64,000 bases of DNA. It comes from Oscillibacter sp. PC13. GTDB taxonomy: Bacteria > Bacillota > Clostridia > Oscillospirales > Oscillospiraceae. Both the position numbers and the translations under genes were made by a program. The stretch spans positions 18,575 through 82,574 of the forward strand of contig NZ_FOXE01000015.1 in the NCBI RefSeq assembly GCF_900115635.1, given 5' to 3'. Of this stretch, positions 1-8,555 are shown piece after piece. The notes under the pieces are model-generated. The model worked only from the letters and a program-made list of their open reading frames with translations. It searched no databases and was not told where the DNA came from. Every line of letters starts with the position of its first letter. The first letter of the stretch is position 1.

Positions 1-269
1 GCATTTCCGATCTCACTGCCGCAGGTCATAACAAACCAGGCATCCTGGCTGCCGGAAAAGCGACTTTCACGGATAAAGTCAGCGAAAACATGGGGCAGCT
101 GCCAGCCGTAAGTGGGTGCCACAAACACCCAGGGCTTTTCAGAGACCAGCTCCGCCGCGATGCTTTCCCGGATGAAGTGGAACGAATTCACCAGTTCATC
201 CTGCAGTTGCTCAGCCAGTATTTTGGCGCAGTACCGGCTGTTGCCGGTTCCTGTGAAATAGATGATCAT
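1..269 (-). CDS. EFR1-type flavodoxin/ferredoxin protein, N-terminal part (cut by window edge)
   Basis: The frame starts at the ATG at 269 and is still open at base 1, so only about 89 residues are visible. It begins MIIYFTGTGNS, the flavodoxin-like phosphate-binding start of EFR1-family proteins, in which a flavodoxin-like domain precedes a 2[4Fe-4S] ferredoxin domain; the ferredoxin part would lie outside the window. Downstream residues (VFVAPTYGWQLPHV) also fit this fold. The gene follows the deformylase by 11 bp on the same strand, so the two are probably co-transcribed. The family role, electron transfer, is known; the substrate is not deducible here. Confidence 0.75.
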   Translation of the reverse strand, partial: MIIYFTGTGNSRYCAKILAEQLQDELVNSFHFIRESIAAELVSEKPWVFVAPTYGWQLPHVFADFIRESRFSGSQDAWFVMTCGSEIGN

Positions 270-280
270 GGTACTCCCCC

Positions 281-690
281 TCAGATGATAATGCCCTCGC
301 AGTGGTCAATCTCGTGCTGGATGATCTGGGCCGTCCAGCCGGTGAAGGTTTTGAGACGTACCTGGAACTTCTCGTTCTGGTAGCGAACCTTGATGGACCG
401 GAACCGCTTGGTTTTTCGGGTGCCAGTGAGGGACAGGCAGCCTTCCTCCGTCAGATAAGGGCCGGACTGTTTGACGATCTCGGGATTGAACATGACCATG
501 TAAGTACCCTCGTTGTCAAAGGTGATGATGCGTTTATTCACGCCGATCATGTTGGCTGCCATCCCCACACAGTCCGCACGGTTCGCTTCCAGTGTTTCCA
601 GCAGGTCCTGTGCCACAAAAGGTCGTCCGACGTGGCCGGTTCGGCCCTCTGGGCGAGGAATACTTCGTCTTTGCAAATTTCTCGGATCAT
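281..690 (-). pseudogene. def: peptide deformylase, frameshifted
   Basis: Peptide deformylase removes the formyl group from new N-termini using a metal held by one Cys and two His. All three motifs are present: GMAANMIGV (motif 1), EEGCLSL (motif 2) and QHEIDHCEG (motif 3). The N-terminus (MIREICKDEVFL, ATG at 690 behind GCGGAGG) is in another frame. The two halves join if one T is added to the T4 run at 617-620, giving DDLFVAQDLLETL. The length is that of the short deformylases common in Clostridia. Either the gene is newly inactivated or a homopolymer base was missed in assembly; the rest of the sequence looks undamaged. Confidence 0.85.
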
Positions 691-966
691 GATTTCCTCC
701 GCAATATCAAAGGGGGGCTCTGGAGATGGGTATTGAATTATGTCAGCCAGCCCCCGATGCATCTCCGTATTCTTCTTTAGAACGTCTTGTCTTTATCCAT
801 GCTGCATAAAAACAGATTTTGTCGGCGGAGTGGCCAATTGGTTTGAATGTAACGCCAAAATACTCCAACGGGAACTTCAAAAAGCTGATTATATATTCTG
901 ATTCAATTTCCAGCTTACATAAATTTATCACAGCACTATCATTTGTTTCCTTTGCTTTTTATCAAT

Positions 967-1713
967 TCATTTTATCATTCTCTTCACCCCGGCGCCATCC
1001 AACAGATTGACAGTCTGAAATTTACCGCCATAAAACACCGCCCAGTTGTTGAACACGCAAGGCAACGCCTTTGCCTTTTCCAGCGTGTCCACCGGCCGGA
1101 AAGATACGGGGACAGCGTTCTCTGCACAGTATTCCTGCAGCCGCTCCACGCTCTGATAGACAAAGGGGCACTGAAAATCGTAATAAACGGTCAGCTCTTT
1201 GCTTTCGATTTCCATCCGTTTCGCATTGGAAGCAAACTTCGGTGTAGTCCCGTCAAAGGAGAGGGCCATAAGTTCATAGCCATTTTCGGTGGTATCCACC
1301 GCTTCAAAGCCAAATTTCTTCGCAAAAGCCTGGTCGGAGAGCCACGCCTTCTGTTTGGCTGCCCCCAGCATACAGATGCCGGACTTTCCCTGTTCTCTGG
1401 CATCTGCAATGCAGGATTCCATCAGTGCCTTCCCGTAACCCTTTCCCTTTTCTCCACCATTCACCCATAAGCAGTAAAGGTAGATGTAGTTGTCGCCGAT
1501 GACCGGAACCCAGGCCATTTCCAAGGGGGCATACTCCACGAACACCGTGACCTTTGCATTCAGCTTTCGAAAGATATGGCCTTCCCTCAGGCGGCCTGCA
1601 AGCCACCTCCGCTTGGCCTCCACCCCCGGATGTGGCTTTTTGCTGCGGATGATGCAGCAAAGATGCTCCGCCCCTAGATTTTCCGGCGTCAGATTGATAA
1701 ATTCAGCACACAT
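967..1713 (-). CDS. GNAT acetyltransferase with C-terminal YoaP-like domain
   Basis: The N-terminal half is an acetyl-CoA-dependent GNAT domain; the CoA-binding loop reads NGGEKGKGYGKALM. The C-terminal 80 residues (ELTVYYDFQCPFVYQ onward) match the YoaP-like thioredoxin-fold extension seen in this family. I place the start at the ATG at 1713, about ten bases after GAGGAGAC; the ATG at 1722 is only two bases from that site. The gene lies 31 bp downstream of another GNAT gene on the same strand, so they may form an operon. The substrate is unknown. Confidence 0.8.
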   Translation of the reverse strand: MCAEFINLTPENLGAEHLCCIIRSKKPHPGVEAKRRWLAGRLREGHIFRKLNAKVTVFVEYAPLEMAWVPVIGDNYIYLYCLWVNGGEKGKGYGKALMESCIADAREQGKSGICMLGAAKQKAWLSDQAFAKKFGFEAVDTTENGYELMALSFDGTTPKFASNAKRMEIESKELTVYYDFQCPFVYQSVERLQEYCAENAVPVSFRPVDTLEKAKALPCVFNNWAVFYGGKFQTVNLLDGAGVKRMIK

Positions 1714-1744
1714 ATTGTACATGTCTCCTCTGTATGTATTGCTG

Positions 1745-2275
1745 CTATAACCGCATTTCATAAAAGAAGAAATCTGTCCAGCCCGTATTCTCTGCGAACA
1801 GGTTCCGCTTGCCTTTATATTGGAAGCCTCTTCCTTCATACAAGTGCTGCGCAGGTATATTGGACGCCAGTGCATCCAAACGGATCGCTTTTTTATTGGA
1901 ATCTTTAGCAAGCTGAATGGCTTTCTCAATCATCTGCTTTCCGATTCCTTTTCCTTGGTAATCAGGATTTACACCCAAAATATGTATCACCGCAACTTCA
2001 TGGTCATCCGCCATAACCTCCCATGCAATATCGTGATAACCATCCCCTTGTTCCATGGTTACAGCCATAGCGCCTGCCGCATTATCCTCATCCATATATA
2101 AATACATTGCCTGACCTTCCATATACGCTTTAATTGCCTGTTCAGTTGGATGCATGCCCCTTTTCCATCTCGCATATATGTTCATATTTTCGGTGCAGTC
2201 AATGATTCTATTGTAAAAAGTCAAGAGATATGGAAGATCACACCATTCCGCCTTAATTAGTTCCACCTTGTTCAT
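1745..2275 (-). CDS. GNAT family N-acetyltransferase
   Basis: A single GNAT domain of 176 residues. The CoA pyrophosphate loop reads NPDYQGKGIGKQMI, followed by the LDALASNIPAQHLYEGRGF strand-helix typical of the family. The start ATG at 2275 follows GGGAAAGAAG. The substrate cannot be inferred; relatives acetylate small amines, amino acids or protein N-termini. It is followed by a second acetyltransferase gene, so the pair may be one transcript. Confidence 0.85.
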   Translation of the reverse strand: MNKVELIKAEWCDLPYLLTFYNRIIDCTENMNIYARWKRGMHPTEQAIKAYMEGQAMYLYMDEDNAAGAMAVTMEQGDGYHDIAWEVMADDHEVAVIHILGVNPDYQGKGIGKQMIEKAIQLAKDSNKKAIRLDALASNIPAQHLYEGRGFQYKGKRNLFAENTGWTDFFFYEMRL

Positions 2276-2818
2276 CTTCTTTCCCGTATGGTTCTTCGAA
2301 GCTGCGCAGCGTTCCCGCCGCTGATCTCTTCAGAAGAATCCGAACCTGCTTCACAGTCTTTCTGCTCCAAGCGGCGGTTATCGTACGCCTCAGATACCAG
2401 CTTTTTTTGAGAAGCCGCCTCGGATCATCTTTCGGGTGTGTCGGTTCCGCCAATCTCCCTTTTTCAAAGCAGGCCTCCCCATGTGCGGCATTTTGCATAA
2501 AAGGATCTCGTTTTTTTACAGGTGGTCTTGGACTGGCACTGCGCTTTTCTATCTTTCAGCATATCATAGCAATCGCAAAGCGTGCAACATATCTCTCATA
2601 TTTTTCACATTGGAACCAGTCACCATATTAAAAAACACTTTTGATGGCTCCGGCGGCCACGGGCTGTGCTGCTGTCGGTGCAATTGGTCTTATAAAGTTT
2701 GTCATGGAACTTCTTCCAATCGGAAAATTCCCCGGAGTTTTTGGGCGGGGAACTGAAATGAAAGCGAAAAGCAGTACACAAAACGCCGCCCGGCTTTGGG
2801 CAGGTGTTTTTTGTAACG
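2276..2818. other. no convincing gene (543 bp)
   Basis: Short open frames exist on both strands, for example an 81-codon minus-strand frame at 2253-2498 that overlaps the acetyltransferase start. None shows a recognisable domain. The stretch probably holds the promoter of the 2275 gene and possible decayed sequence. Confidence 0.5.
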
Positions 2819-3361
2819 TTAATCATGATCGATTTTTCTAATCGCCGAACGCCGGTCCGGATCCCACTGTTCCGCTTTGCACTGAATGACCAGTTCCTCC
2901 AGCGCCGAGAGGGTGGCCGCAATCAGAACTGCAGCCAGCAGCCAATGAGATTTTGTCAGCACCAGCGCAAATGGATACAACGCCAGCAATACGCCAGTGG
3001 TCTTGTTACCCAACGTGTGCAGAAAGCCGAATTGTCCGAAACGCAGCCAGGCAATCAATGCCGAAGCGAAACGCAAAGCGGCCACAGCGTAGATCCACAC
3101 CGTCAGCTGCAGGCCCGGCGCAGCCAGGGGCCAAAGCCTCCATACCAGCGCCGCCATCACCGCCAGATCCGCTGCCGAATCCAGCCGCGCGCCCAATGCA
3201 GAGCAGGCGTGCAGCCGCCGGGCAGCCAGGCCGTCCAGCGCATCGGTCAGGCAGCAGAGCAAATACAGCGTCAAAAACCATACCGCATCTTCTGCAGCCA
3301 GTAGCCCCAGATCCAACGGAAACCGTGCTGCAGTGAGCAGATTCGGCAGATACTTTCTCAT
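2819..3361 (-). CDS. CDP-alcohol phosphatidyltransferase family protein
   Basis: An integral membrane enzyme of phospholipid synthesis that transfers a phosphatidyl group from CDP-diacylglycerol to an alcohol. The complete family signature D-x2-DG-x2-AR-x8-G-x3-D-x3-D is present, beginning DALDGLAARR and ending GARLDSAAD. Several hydrophobic helices flank it. At 180 residues it is the size of PgsA-type enzymes, but the alcohol acceptor cannot be assigned. Its start overlaps the stop of the upstream gene by four bases, indicating translational coupling. Confidence 0.85.
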   Translation of the reverse strand: MRKYLPNLLTAARFPLDLGLLAAEDAVWFLTLYLLCCLTDALDGLAARRLHACSALGARLDSAADLAVMAALVWRLWPLAAPGLQLTVWIYAVAALRFASALIAWLRFGQFGFLHTLGNKTTGVLLALYPFALVLTKSHWLLAAVLIAATLSALEELVIQCKAEQWDPDRRSAIRKIDHD

Positions 3362-3795
3362 GGCAGCTGTTCCAGCACTGCCGCAATATCCTTCAAGAGC
3401 AGCGGCCGCATACTGTCCCGGTAGCCAGTCAGGTCAGCGTGTTCCAGCATCTTGCGGATACGGGGAACCAATCCCGGCTGCGCTGCGGCAATCTCCGGCA
3501 GAGCCTGAATACACTGCCGGGCGGTGATAGGCTTTTCATCAGTGATATGGCGGAGAAACTCGTCCATCAGGATGCCGAATTCCTCCTGCCCTGCCCACTT
3601 TGCATTGGCGGCAAGAATATAGATGCCCCGGTTTCGCACCAGAGAATTTTTGTGTTGAAGGAGGGCAGCAAAATCCGCCAGGTGGGGCGCCCAGTGGCCG
3701 CTATCCCGGCTCTCCGCCGCAATCTGTTCCGTCAGAGCGCAGGCAGCCTTCGCGTCCTTACCGGTCAAGCAGGCAATATATGAAGAAATTTCCAT
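3358..3795 (-). CDS. HEAT-like helical protein (of the type often annotated SufBD)
   Basis: 145 residues with a regular helix-turn-helix pattern (HLADFAALLQHKNSLVRNRG, then CIQALPEIAAAQPGL) resembling HEAT/armadillo repeats. Very similar small proteins in gut Clostridia are often labelled SufBD protein, although no Fe-S assembly motif is visible. It is translationally coupled (ATGA overlap) to the phosphatidyltransferase downstream. The function is unknown. Confidence 0.65.
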   Translation of the reverse strand: MEISSYIACLTGKDAKAACALTEQIAAESRDSGHWAPHLADFAALLQHKNSLVRNRGIYILAANAKWAGQEEFGILMDEFLRHITDEKPITARQCIQALPEIAAAQPGLVPRIRKMLEHADLTGYRDSMRPLLLKDIAAVLEQLP

Positions 3796-3811
3796 TTTTG
3801 TTGGCCTCCGG

Positions 3812-4273
3812 TCAGTTTATGCAGCTTTTCACCAGTTCCAGCGGCACATCCATCCTGGCTGCCACCTGCTCCGGGGTCATTCCGCCGCGCAGGAAGCGGT
3901 GCATCACGGCCTCCATGGGCTCACCCACCTCGATGATGTGGCGATCCAAGTCATAGAACCGCACCACCCGCTGGCCCCAGCGGTGCTCCTTCACCGGATG
4001 GATATATTCGATCTCCAGCCCCTCCAGCTTCTCGACGAATGCGTCAAAATCGCCTTCTTCAAAGTAGAGTTCTCCGGCATTTCCTGCCGGAAAAACGCGC
4101 TTGCCTTCCAGAAACTCCCGCCAGGTATCCATGGTCTGCAGGCATACGCCGCCGGTCAGCGTTACATTAGCCCCGAAGTCCATAATGACACGCAGCCCCA
4201 GAACCCGCTTGTAAAAGTCGATGGAGGCGGCCAGATCGGTCACCGCCAGCAGAGGATTTTTAAAATTCATCAT
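3812..4273 (-). CDS. VOC family protein (glyoxalase/bleomycin-resistance fold)
   Basis: One VOC domain beginning NPLLAVTDLAASIDFYKRVL, followed by the usual paired beta-alpha-beta units and a metal-site region ending DRHIIEVGEPM. The C-terminal 30 residues (GMTPEQVAARMDVPLELV) look like a small helix-turn-helix addition. The family includes glyoxalases, dioxygenases and antibiotic-binding proteins; the substrate is not deducible. It overlaps the TfoX-N gene stop by four bases. Confidence 0.8.
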   Translation of the reverse strand: MMNFKNPLLAVTDLAASIDFYKRVLGLRVIMDFGANVTLTGGVCLQTMDTWREFLEGKRVFPAGNAGELYFEEGDFDAFVEKLEGLEIEYIHPVKEHRWGQRVVRFYDLDRHIIEVGEPMEAVMHRFLRGGMTPEQVAARMDVPLELVKSCIN

Positions 4274-4593
4274 GTACGTCCTTTCTTCCGGGATTTTGGC
4301 AGAGATGTAAGCGGCTCCAAAATCGCAATGACCTTCCGCACCAGTTCGGCGTTTTCAATATCCAGGATGTAATGTTCACGAGCCCCCTCGTAGGGTCTTC
4401 CCCGTTCCGCTCCAATCAGCACGCCGTCCAACTCCGGGACAGTCTTTACAAACGTAGTGTTGTCACACACCAGCAGGATGGGTTTTTCATTCACATAAAC
4501 CATGTACTCGCCAAACATCTTCCGATATCGCACCGCGTCCATGCCGCGGAGCTGTTCACTGACAAACTCGACATAATCAAGCGTCGTCGCCAT
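4270..4593 (-). CDS. TfoX/Sxy N-terminal domain protein
   Basis: 107 residues matching the TfoX N-terminal domain: YRKMFGEYMVYVNEKPILLV and the later GAREHYILDIENAEL. In gamma-proteobacteria full-length TfoX controls competence. Firmicutes proteins with only the N-terminal domain have no settled role, so competence should not be assumed. The C-terminus is basic (SRKKGRT). The gene sits in a tightly spaced minus-strand cluster with the VOC and DUF5655-like genes. Confidence 0.8.
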   Translation of the reverse strand: MATTLDYVEFVSEQLRGMDAVRYRKMFGEYMVYVNEKPILLVCDNTTFVKTVPELDGVLIGAERGRPYEGAREHYILDIENAELVRKVIAILEPLTSLPKSRKKGRT

Positions 4594-4605
4594 TAGGGCT
4601 CCTCC

Positions 4606-4974
4606 TCATTTCACCAGTGCAAAATCATGGGCCTCCTGCAGCCAGTTCATCATTTCGTTGTCTATCTGCTCTATCTCCGACACAATAACATGGTGGGTCC
4701 AGCGGTTGGGGTATGGCTCCACGGCCACAGCAATGCGGGGCGAGTCCAGACGATGTTTAAGGCCGAAGGACAGCATGAAAAACACCTCCGGGCATCCCTT
4801 CATCCGCCTCATGGATACAAAGGCAAACCCATATCTGGCCTTAAAGGTAATCTGAGATTTCTGTACCTTCAGGGTAGTATCGGGACACCTGTCCAGCAGC
4901 CTGTTCCTCAGCGCTTCATACAGCGGCAGCGCACTAGGTTGTGCGCTGAAAAACATCAATTCGTCGGGTGTCAT
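4606..4974 (-). CDS. DUF5655-like protein
   Basis: I start this at the ATG at 4974, which follows AGGAGG with seven bases between. About 122 residues, including FKARYGFAFVSMRRMKG and a C-terminal helix (IDNEMMNWLQEAHDFALVK). It resembles the DUF5655 family of small alpha/beta proteins of unknown function. It is the first gene of the minus-strand cluster that continues through TfoX-N, VOC, the HEAT-like protein and the phosphatidyltransferase. Confidence 0.6.
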   Translation of the reverse strand: MTPDELMFFSAQPSALPLYEALRNRLLDRCPDTTLKVQKSQITFKARYGFAFVSMRRMKGCPEVFFMLSFGLKHRLDSPRIAVAVEPYPNRWTHHVIVSEIEQIDNEMMNWLQEAHDFALVK

Positions 4975-5143
4975 CAAATCGCCTCCTGTTCCTGTCAGTA
5001 TACCACGCAAACCGAAGGAATCAACTTAAATTGCAAGTCTCTGTCCCAGATAAATATTGATGGACAAAAATATACACATAAATTGAATAAATCTGACACA
5101 AAAAATATCTTTCTACATAAATGCAATTCTGTGGAGATATTTT

Positions 5144-5507
5144 ATGTCTGATTTTAATTTCAATTTTAGCGATATACAAAAGCAACTTTCCTTTTCCAAT
5201 TTAGCTGATGAGGAAATCCAGCAACTAACGGAATCTCGGTCACATAAATGGCTATCATCATAATATTAGTGATTTTCTGTATTTGTATCACGGTGTTTCC
5301 TCCAAGTTTCTTGACTACTACTTGTCTTTGTTCTATTGGAAGGAAAAGAACAAGGATAAATCCTATTTTGACCAAGCATATGATTATGATATAATCACTT
5401 TGCTATCCAATCAGTTCAACAAGATACCTCTTCACAAGTTCAAGGAAAAGGAAATTTCGTTTGACTTGATGGGTATCTTTGGGGGAATTAAGATCTTGCA
5501 GTTGTAA
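5144..5507 (+). pseudogene. unrecognised AT-rich gene, probably frameshifted
   Basis: An ATG at 5144 behind GTGGAGAT opens a 39-codon frame ending at 5263 (ending SRSHKWLSS). Near 5249 another frame takes over and continues without a stop to 5507 (GYHHNISDFLYLYHGVSS onward). A single -1 shift would join them into about 120 residues. I recognise no family. Base composition is clearly more AT-rich than the genes on either side, suggesting foreign origin. Confidence 0.4.
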
Positions 5508-5595
5508 TTAATCTGCTATACTACTTTTTAGGAACTATTAAGAAAATTTTCTGTCTATATAAATAGAATCATAATTTAGATTGGAGGTACACGAC

Positions 5596-6027
5596 ATGAA
5601 AAAGTTAATCATATTCATTTGGGCACTGACTTGTCTATTGGGACTGGTTGGGTGCAATAAACAGTCGGGAGAAGATTTAGCAACTACTGAGGTCAAAACT
5701 TTTGATATAAGTGATGTTGAAAAACTTACCGTTAAATCTGGTTTAACAGGCGAAAGTGCTGATATTACTAATGTTGAGGATATTGAATATATTACCGACA
5801 ACATCAATGCTCTGGAATACTCCAAAAGCGAGGAATTAAATAGTGATGGTTGGAGTTATACATTATAATGGTACAACTCCAACGGAGAAACCATAGAGAA
5901 ACTGACTCTTTTAGGGGACGGCTACACCATTATTTTCGACGAATATTATTACAAAGGTATGTCTGCCGATTGTGAAATTGATCTATCTTTCTTAGATAAG
6001 CAATTTGCAGGCAGTCCCTCTGATTGA
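5596..6027 (+). pseudogene. putative lipoprotein with an in-frame nonsense codon
   Basis: The ATG at 5596 follows TTGGAGG. The first 20 residues form a lipoprotein signal peptide with lipobox LVGC. The frame meets TAA at 5866-5868, but the same frame then continues (WYNSNGETIEKLTLLGDGY onward) to TGA at 6025, so one base change would restore a protein of about 143 residues. The product would be a small membrane-anchored protein of unknown role. Confidence 0.65.
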
Positions 6028-6090
6028 TGTTAGCTGAAAACAACTGCTTATTTTTCGAGAATAGCATTAAATAACTTAACTAAAGTAGAT

Positions 6091-6120
6091 GCAGGAACCT
6101 TCGGTGTTCCTGCCTTTTTA
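6091..6120 (+). terminator. intrinsic terminator
   Basis: GCAGGAAC and GTTCCTGC form an eight-base-pair stem around CTTCGGT, followed by CTTTTTA. It ends the lipoprotein pseudogene transcript. Confidence 0.8.
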
Positions 6121-6194
6121 TACAGAGAGTGCATAAGAACATCATTTGTACACACCAAACTTATCTCGTACAGAGGCAATTGTAAATGCGTTAA

Positions 6195-6562
6195 ATGCAA
6201 TGGTCAACTGTGAATCTATGCTTTGGCCGATTGGCTGAATTTGTCTACCCTGCCCGCTATGCTGGGCTTTGCCCTGTTGGGGCTGGTTCAGCCATCCAGC
6301 GGTGCAGCCACCTGCGGGTGGACTGGAATATTGGCCACCGCTATGGTACAGTTTCGCCGGTGTCTCCAGAGCCCCGGCCCTTCGCCGCGGTGTGAATTTC
6401 TTTTGCGTCTTGTTCACAGCCGGCATCATCATGGGACGGTTCGTATCCGGCGTTCACTGGCCGGCCGATATCGTGGGCGGCGGGCTGTTCAGTTTCAATC
6501 TAATTCAGCTGTACTGTGTCACTATTTCTCTTTTTAATTGCAGCACACGGGCAGAGACTTGA
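6195..6562 (+). pseudogene. PAP2-type phosphatase remnant
   Basis: Pieces of a membrane PAP2 phosphatase lie in different frames. The last one contains GRFVSGVHWPADIVGGG, the third PAP2 motif with its catalytic His and Asp. An earlier frame holds a hydrophobic helix (LPAMLGFALLGLVQ). No single frame joins them and the N-terminal motifs are missing, so the gene is broken by at least two shifts. Confidence 0.6.
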
Positions 6563-6679
6563 ATTTTCAGAAAGATGAGCTTATAATGAGTTTGTAGTCT
6601 GGCCTTATGGCCCGGCTAACATCAACATTTAGGAGAACATCTGTTTGAAAAACAACACTTTGGAGATTGCGGGCTGACC

Positions 6680-6708
6680 GGGAGGTTCCACAATCTCACG
6701 AACCTCCC
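6680..6708 (+). promoter_or_regulatory. leader hairpin upstream of acetyltransferase
   Basis: GGGAGGTTC at 6680-6688 pairs perfectly with GAACCTCCC at 6700-6708, about 36 bases before the next start codon. It has no U-run, so it is more likely a 5' leader structure or protein site than a terminator. Confidence 0.35.
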
Positions 6709-6744
6709 ATCATTGCCATTTTACAATTTTGAGGAGGTAACCCC

Positions 6745-7368
6745 ATGAAAAATGACTATACCATTCGTTTGGAAACGAAAAGCGACTACCGTGAAGTGGA
6801 ATATTTGACGCGCGAGGCTTTCTGGAACGTATACCGCCCCGGGTGTCTGGAGCATTATGTCCTGCACGTTCTCCGGAACGATCCTGCCTTTGTTCCGGAA
6901 CTGGATTTTGTGATGGAGAGGGGAGGCCGGATCATCGGCCATGTGATGTATATGCGTTCCCAAATCCAGGCCGACAGTGGTCATACCATCCCCATCATGA
7001 CCTTCGGTCCCATCAGCATTGCTCCGGATTGTAAACGGCAGGGCTATGGAACCATCCTGCTCCGTCATTCCATGGAAGCAGCCAGAAAGCTGGGTGCAGG
7101 GGCGCTTGCTATTACCGGCAGCATCGGCTTTTACGGGAAATCCGGCTTCGTGGTAGCCAGCACAAAAGGCATCCATTACTTTGCCGAGCCCCGGTCAGCA
7201 GAGGTGCCTTACTTCTTGATTCGGGAGCTGGAACCCGGATTTTTGGAAGGGGTCGCCGGCACCTATCAGGATCCGGCGGGCTACTTCGTGGATGAGTCTG
7301 CAGCCGAGGCCTTTGACGCTCAATTTTCTCCGAAAGAAAAACTGAAATTGCCCGGACAACTGGCATAA
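6745..7368 (+). CDS. GNAT family N-acetyltransferase
   Basis: 207 residues, start ATG at 6745 behind GAGGAGG. The acetyl-CoA loop reads APDCKRQGYGTILLR, followed by GSIGFYGKSGF. The architecture (GNAT domain plus about 60 C-terminal residues) matches the YhbS-like acetyltransferases. It stands alone between a leader hairpin and a strong terminator, so it is probably monocistronic. The substrate is unknown. Confidence 0.85.
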   Translation: MKNDYTIRLETKSDYREVEYLTREAFWNVYRPGCLEHYVLHVLRNDPAFVPELDFVMERGGRIIGHVMYMRSQIQADSGHTIPIMTFGPISIAPDCKRQGYGTILLRHSMEAARKLGAGALAITGSIGFYGKSGFVVASTKGIHYFAEPRSAEVPYFLIRELEPGFLEGVAGTYQDPAGYFVDESAAEAFDAQFSPKEKLKLPGQLA

Positions 7369-7372
7369 CACC

Positions 7373-7414
7373 AGAAAGGGAGCGGCCTGATTTGGACCGC
7401 TCCCTTTCGGTTTT
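7373..7414 (+). terminator. intrinsic terminator
   Basis: GAAAGGGAGCGG pairs with CCGCTCCCTTTC around a short loop and is followed by GGTTTT, four bases after the acetyltransferase stop. From here to 7712 I see no gene. Confidence 0.8.
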
Positions 7415-7712
7415 GGCCGGCCGTTATCCCCAGCGGCAACCAGATTGTCTCTTCCTAGATAATGCACGTCTATGGCTTGTCCGCTTCAAACGCGAGGGAG
7501 CGGATGGTTTCTGTCCATATGAAAGGGGTAAAATCTTCAAGCCGCGGAACTGGTCATGCTGTCCGTTTTTATACACCGCTCAGCGACTTTTTTCCATACC
7601 ATACCGGCCTATACAAAGGAGCGGCGCAAGTTCATGCATTGCCGAGGTGCCCCTCAAAATGCCGAAGTCGAATTTCAGAAAGCATCTGAATTATTTTACA
7701 AATCCAGCCTTC

Positions 7713-8324
7713 TCACTCAGTCTTAGCCCCCTCCACCTCCTCAACAATAAAATAGCTATTGTCATGCCGCTGCACAGAGCTTTTTCCCGTATATACAGCA
7801 TTGCTCAGAAACTTCAAATCCGGTTGTACCTCTTTGGGACATACCAGTTTTTTAAGTTCACGCTCCATTTCATAGTTTTGTAGAATAATGCCCGCATTTA
7901 GTACGCGGTCCTTTAGCAGGACCTGTAAATGCGCTGCCAGCATTTGCAGGACAGCGTATGGCGAACTGCCATGTTTTCCGCTTAACAAATAGAGCAATAT
8001 TCTTTTTCCTAAAGTGGGCACTTGCTCAATAAGCATCTGGAGGTTCTGTGCAATCTCCTCATCTGTGTCCTGTGACTCGTTGTTGGCTGCTGTATGTGGA
8101 AGCATATATTCCAAATAGAACTGAAGCGGATTAATGTCAAGCAGGCGAAACCACTCCTCCACCTGTAAAATATTAGGAAAGCTTGTGCCGTTTTCCCAAT
8201 TCTGAATGGTTTTTTTGGAAACCCCGATTCCCATGGCCATATGCTCTTGAGATTTCCCGCTTTCATACCGGGACCGGCGAAGTATTTTGGCTATTTTTTC
8301 AGCTAATTCAATACGGTTCTCCAT
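7713..8324 (-). CDS. XRE family transcriptional regulator
   Basis: The N-terminal 65 residues form an XRE/Cro helix-turn-helix (SQEHMAMGIGVSKKTIQNWE). The remaining 135 residues are helical with no recognised domain. The gene is divergent from the JetC/JetD remnant, with a 230-bp shared intergenic region containing a dyad about 40 bp upstream of its start. It may control itself and the divergent genes; that is inferred from position only. Confidence 0.8.
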   Translation of the reverse strand: MENRIELAEKIAKILRRSRYESGKSQEHMAMGIGVSKKTIQNWENGTSFPNILQVEEWFRLLDINPLQFYLEYMLPHTAANNESQDTDEEIAQNLQMLIEQVPTLGKRILLYLLSGKHGSSPYAVLQMLAAHLQVLLKDRVLNAGIILQNYEMERELKKLVCPKEVQPDLKFLSNAVYTGKSSVQRHDNSYFIVEEVEGAKTE

Positions 8325-8362
8325 TTCTCACTTCCTCTAAATAGCCATTTTCGGCTAAAAAA

Positions 8363-8380
8363 GCGAAAATCATTTTTCGC
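8363..8380. promoter_or_regulatory. candidate operator dyad
   Basis: GCGAAAA-TCAT-TTTTCGC is a perfect seven-base dyad between the divergent XRE gene and the jetC remnant. A related half-site (TTTTCGGC) lies at 8349-8356. It is a plausible binding site for the adjacent XRE protein. Confidence 0.45.
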
Positions 8381-8555
8381 CGAACAACTTCTGTTTAGGG
8401 AAAAATCCTCCTCCCTTTATTATTGAATTTCTGCACAAAGATACATCCTGACAAAATCCGCTTCTATTCAATATAATAATCGGACAGATTACCCAATTGA
8501 ACATTGCTCAAAACACATATATGCTGTTCAAAAGTTCTATAAGGAGGAGTCATGC

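Noticed and set aside
2253..2498. 81-codon minus-strand frame upstream of the acetyltransferase
   Set aside because: No recognisable fold, and it runs past the acetyltransferase start, which has its own ribosome site.
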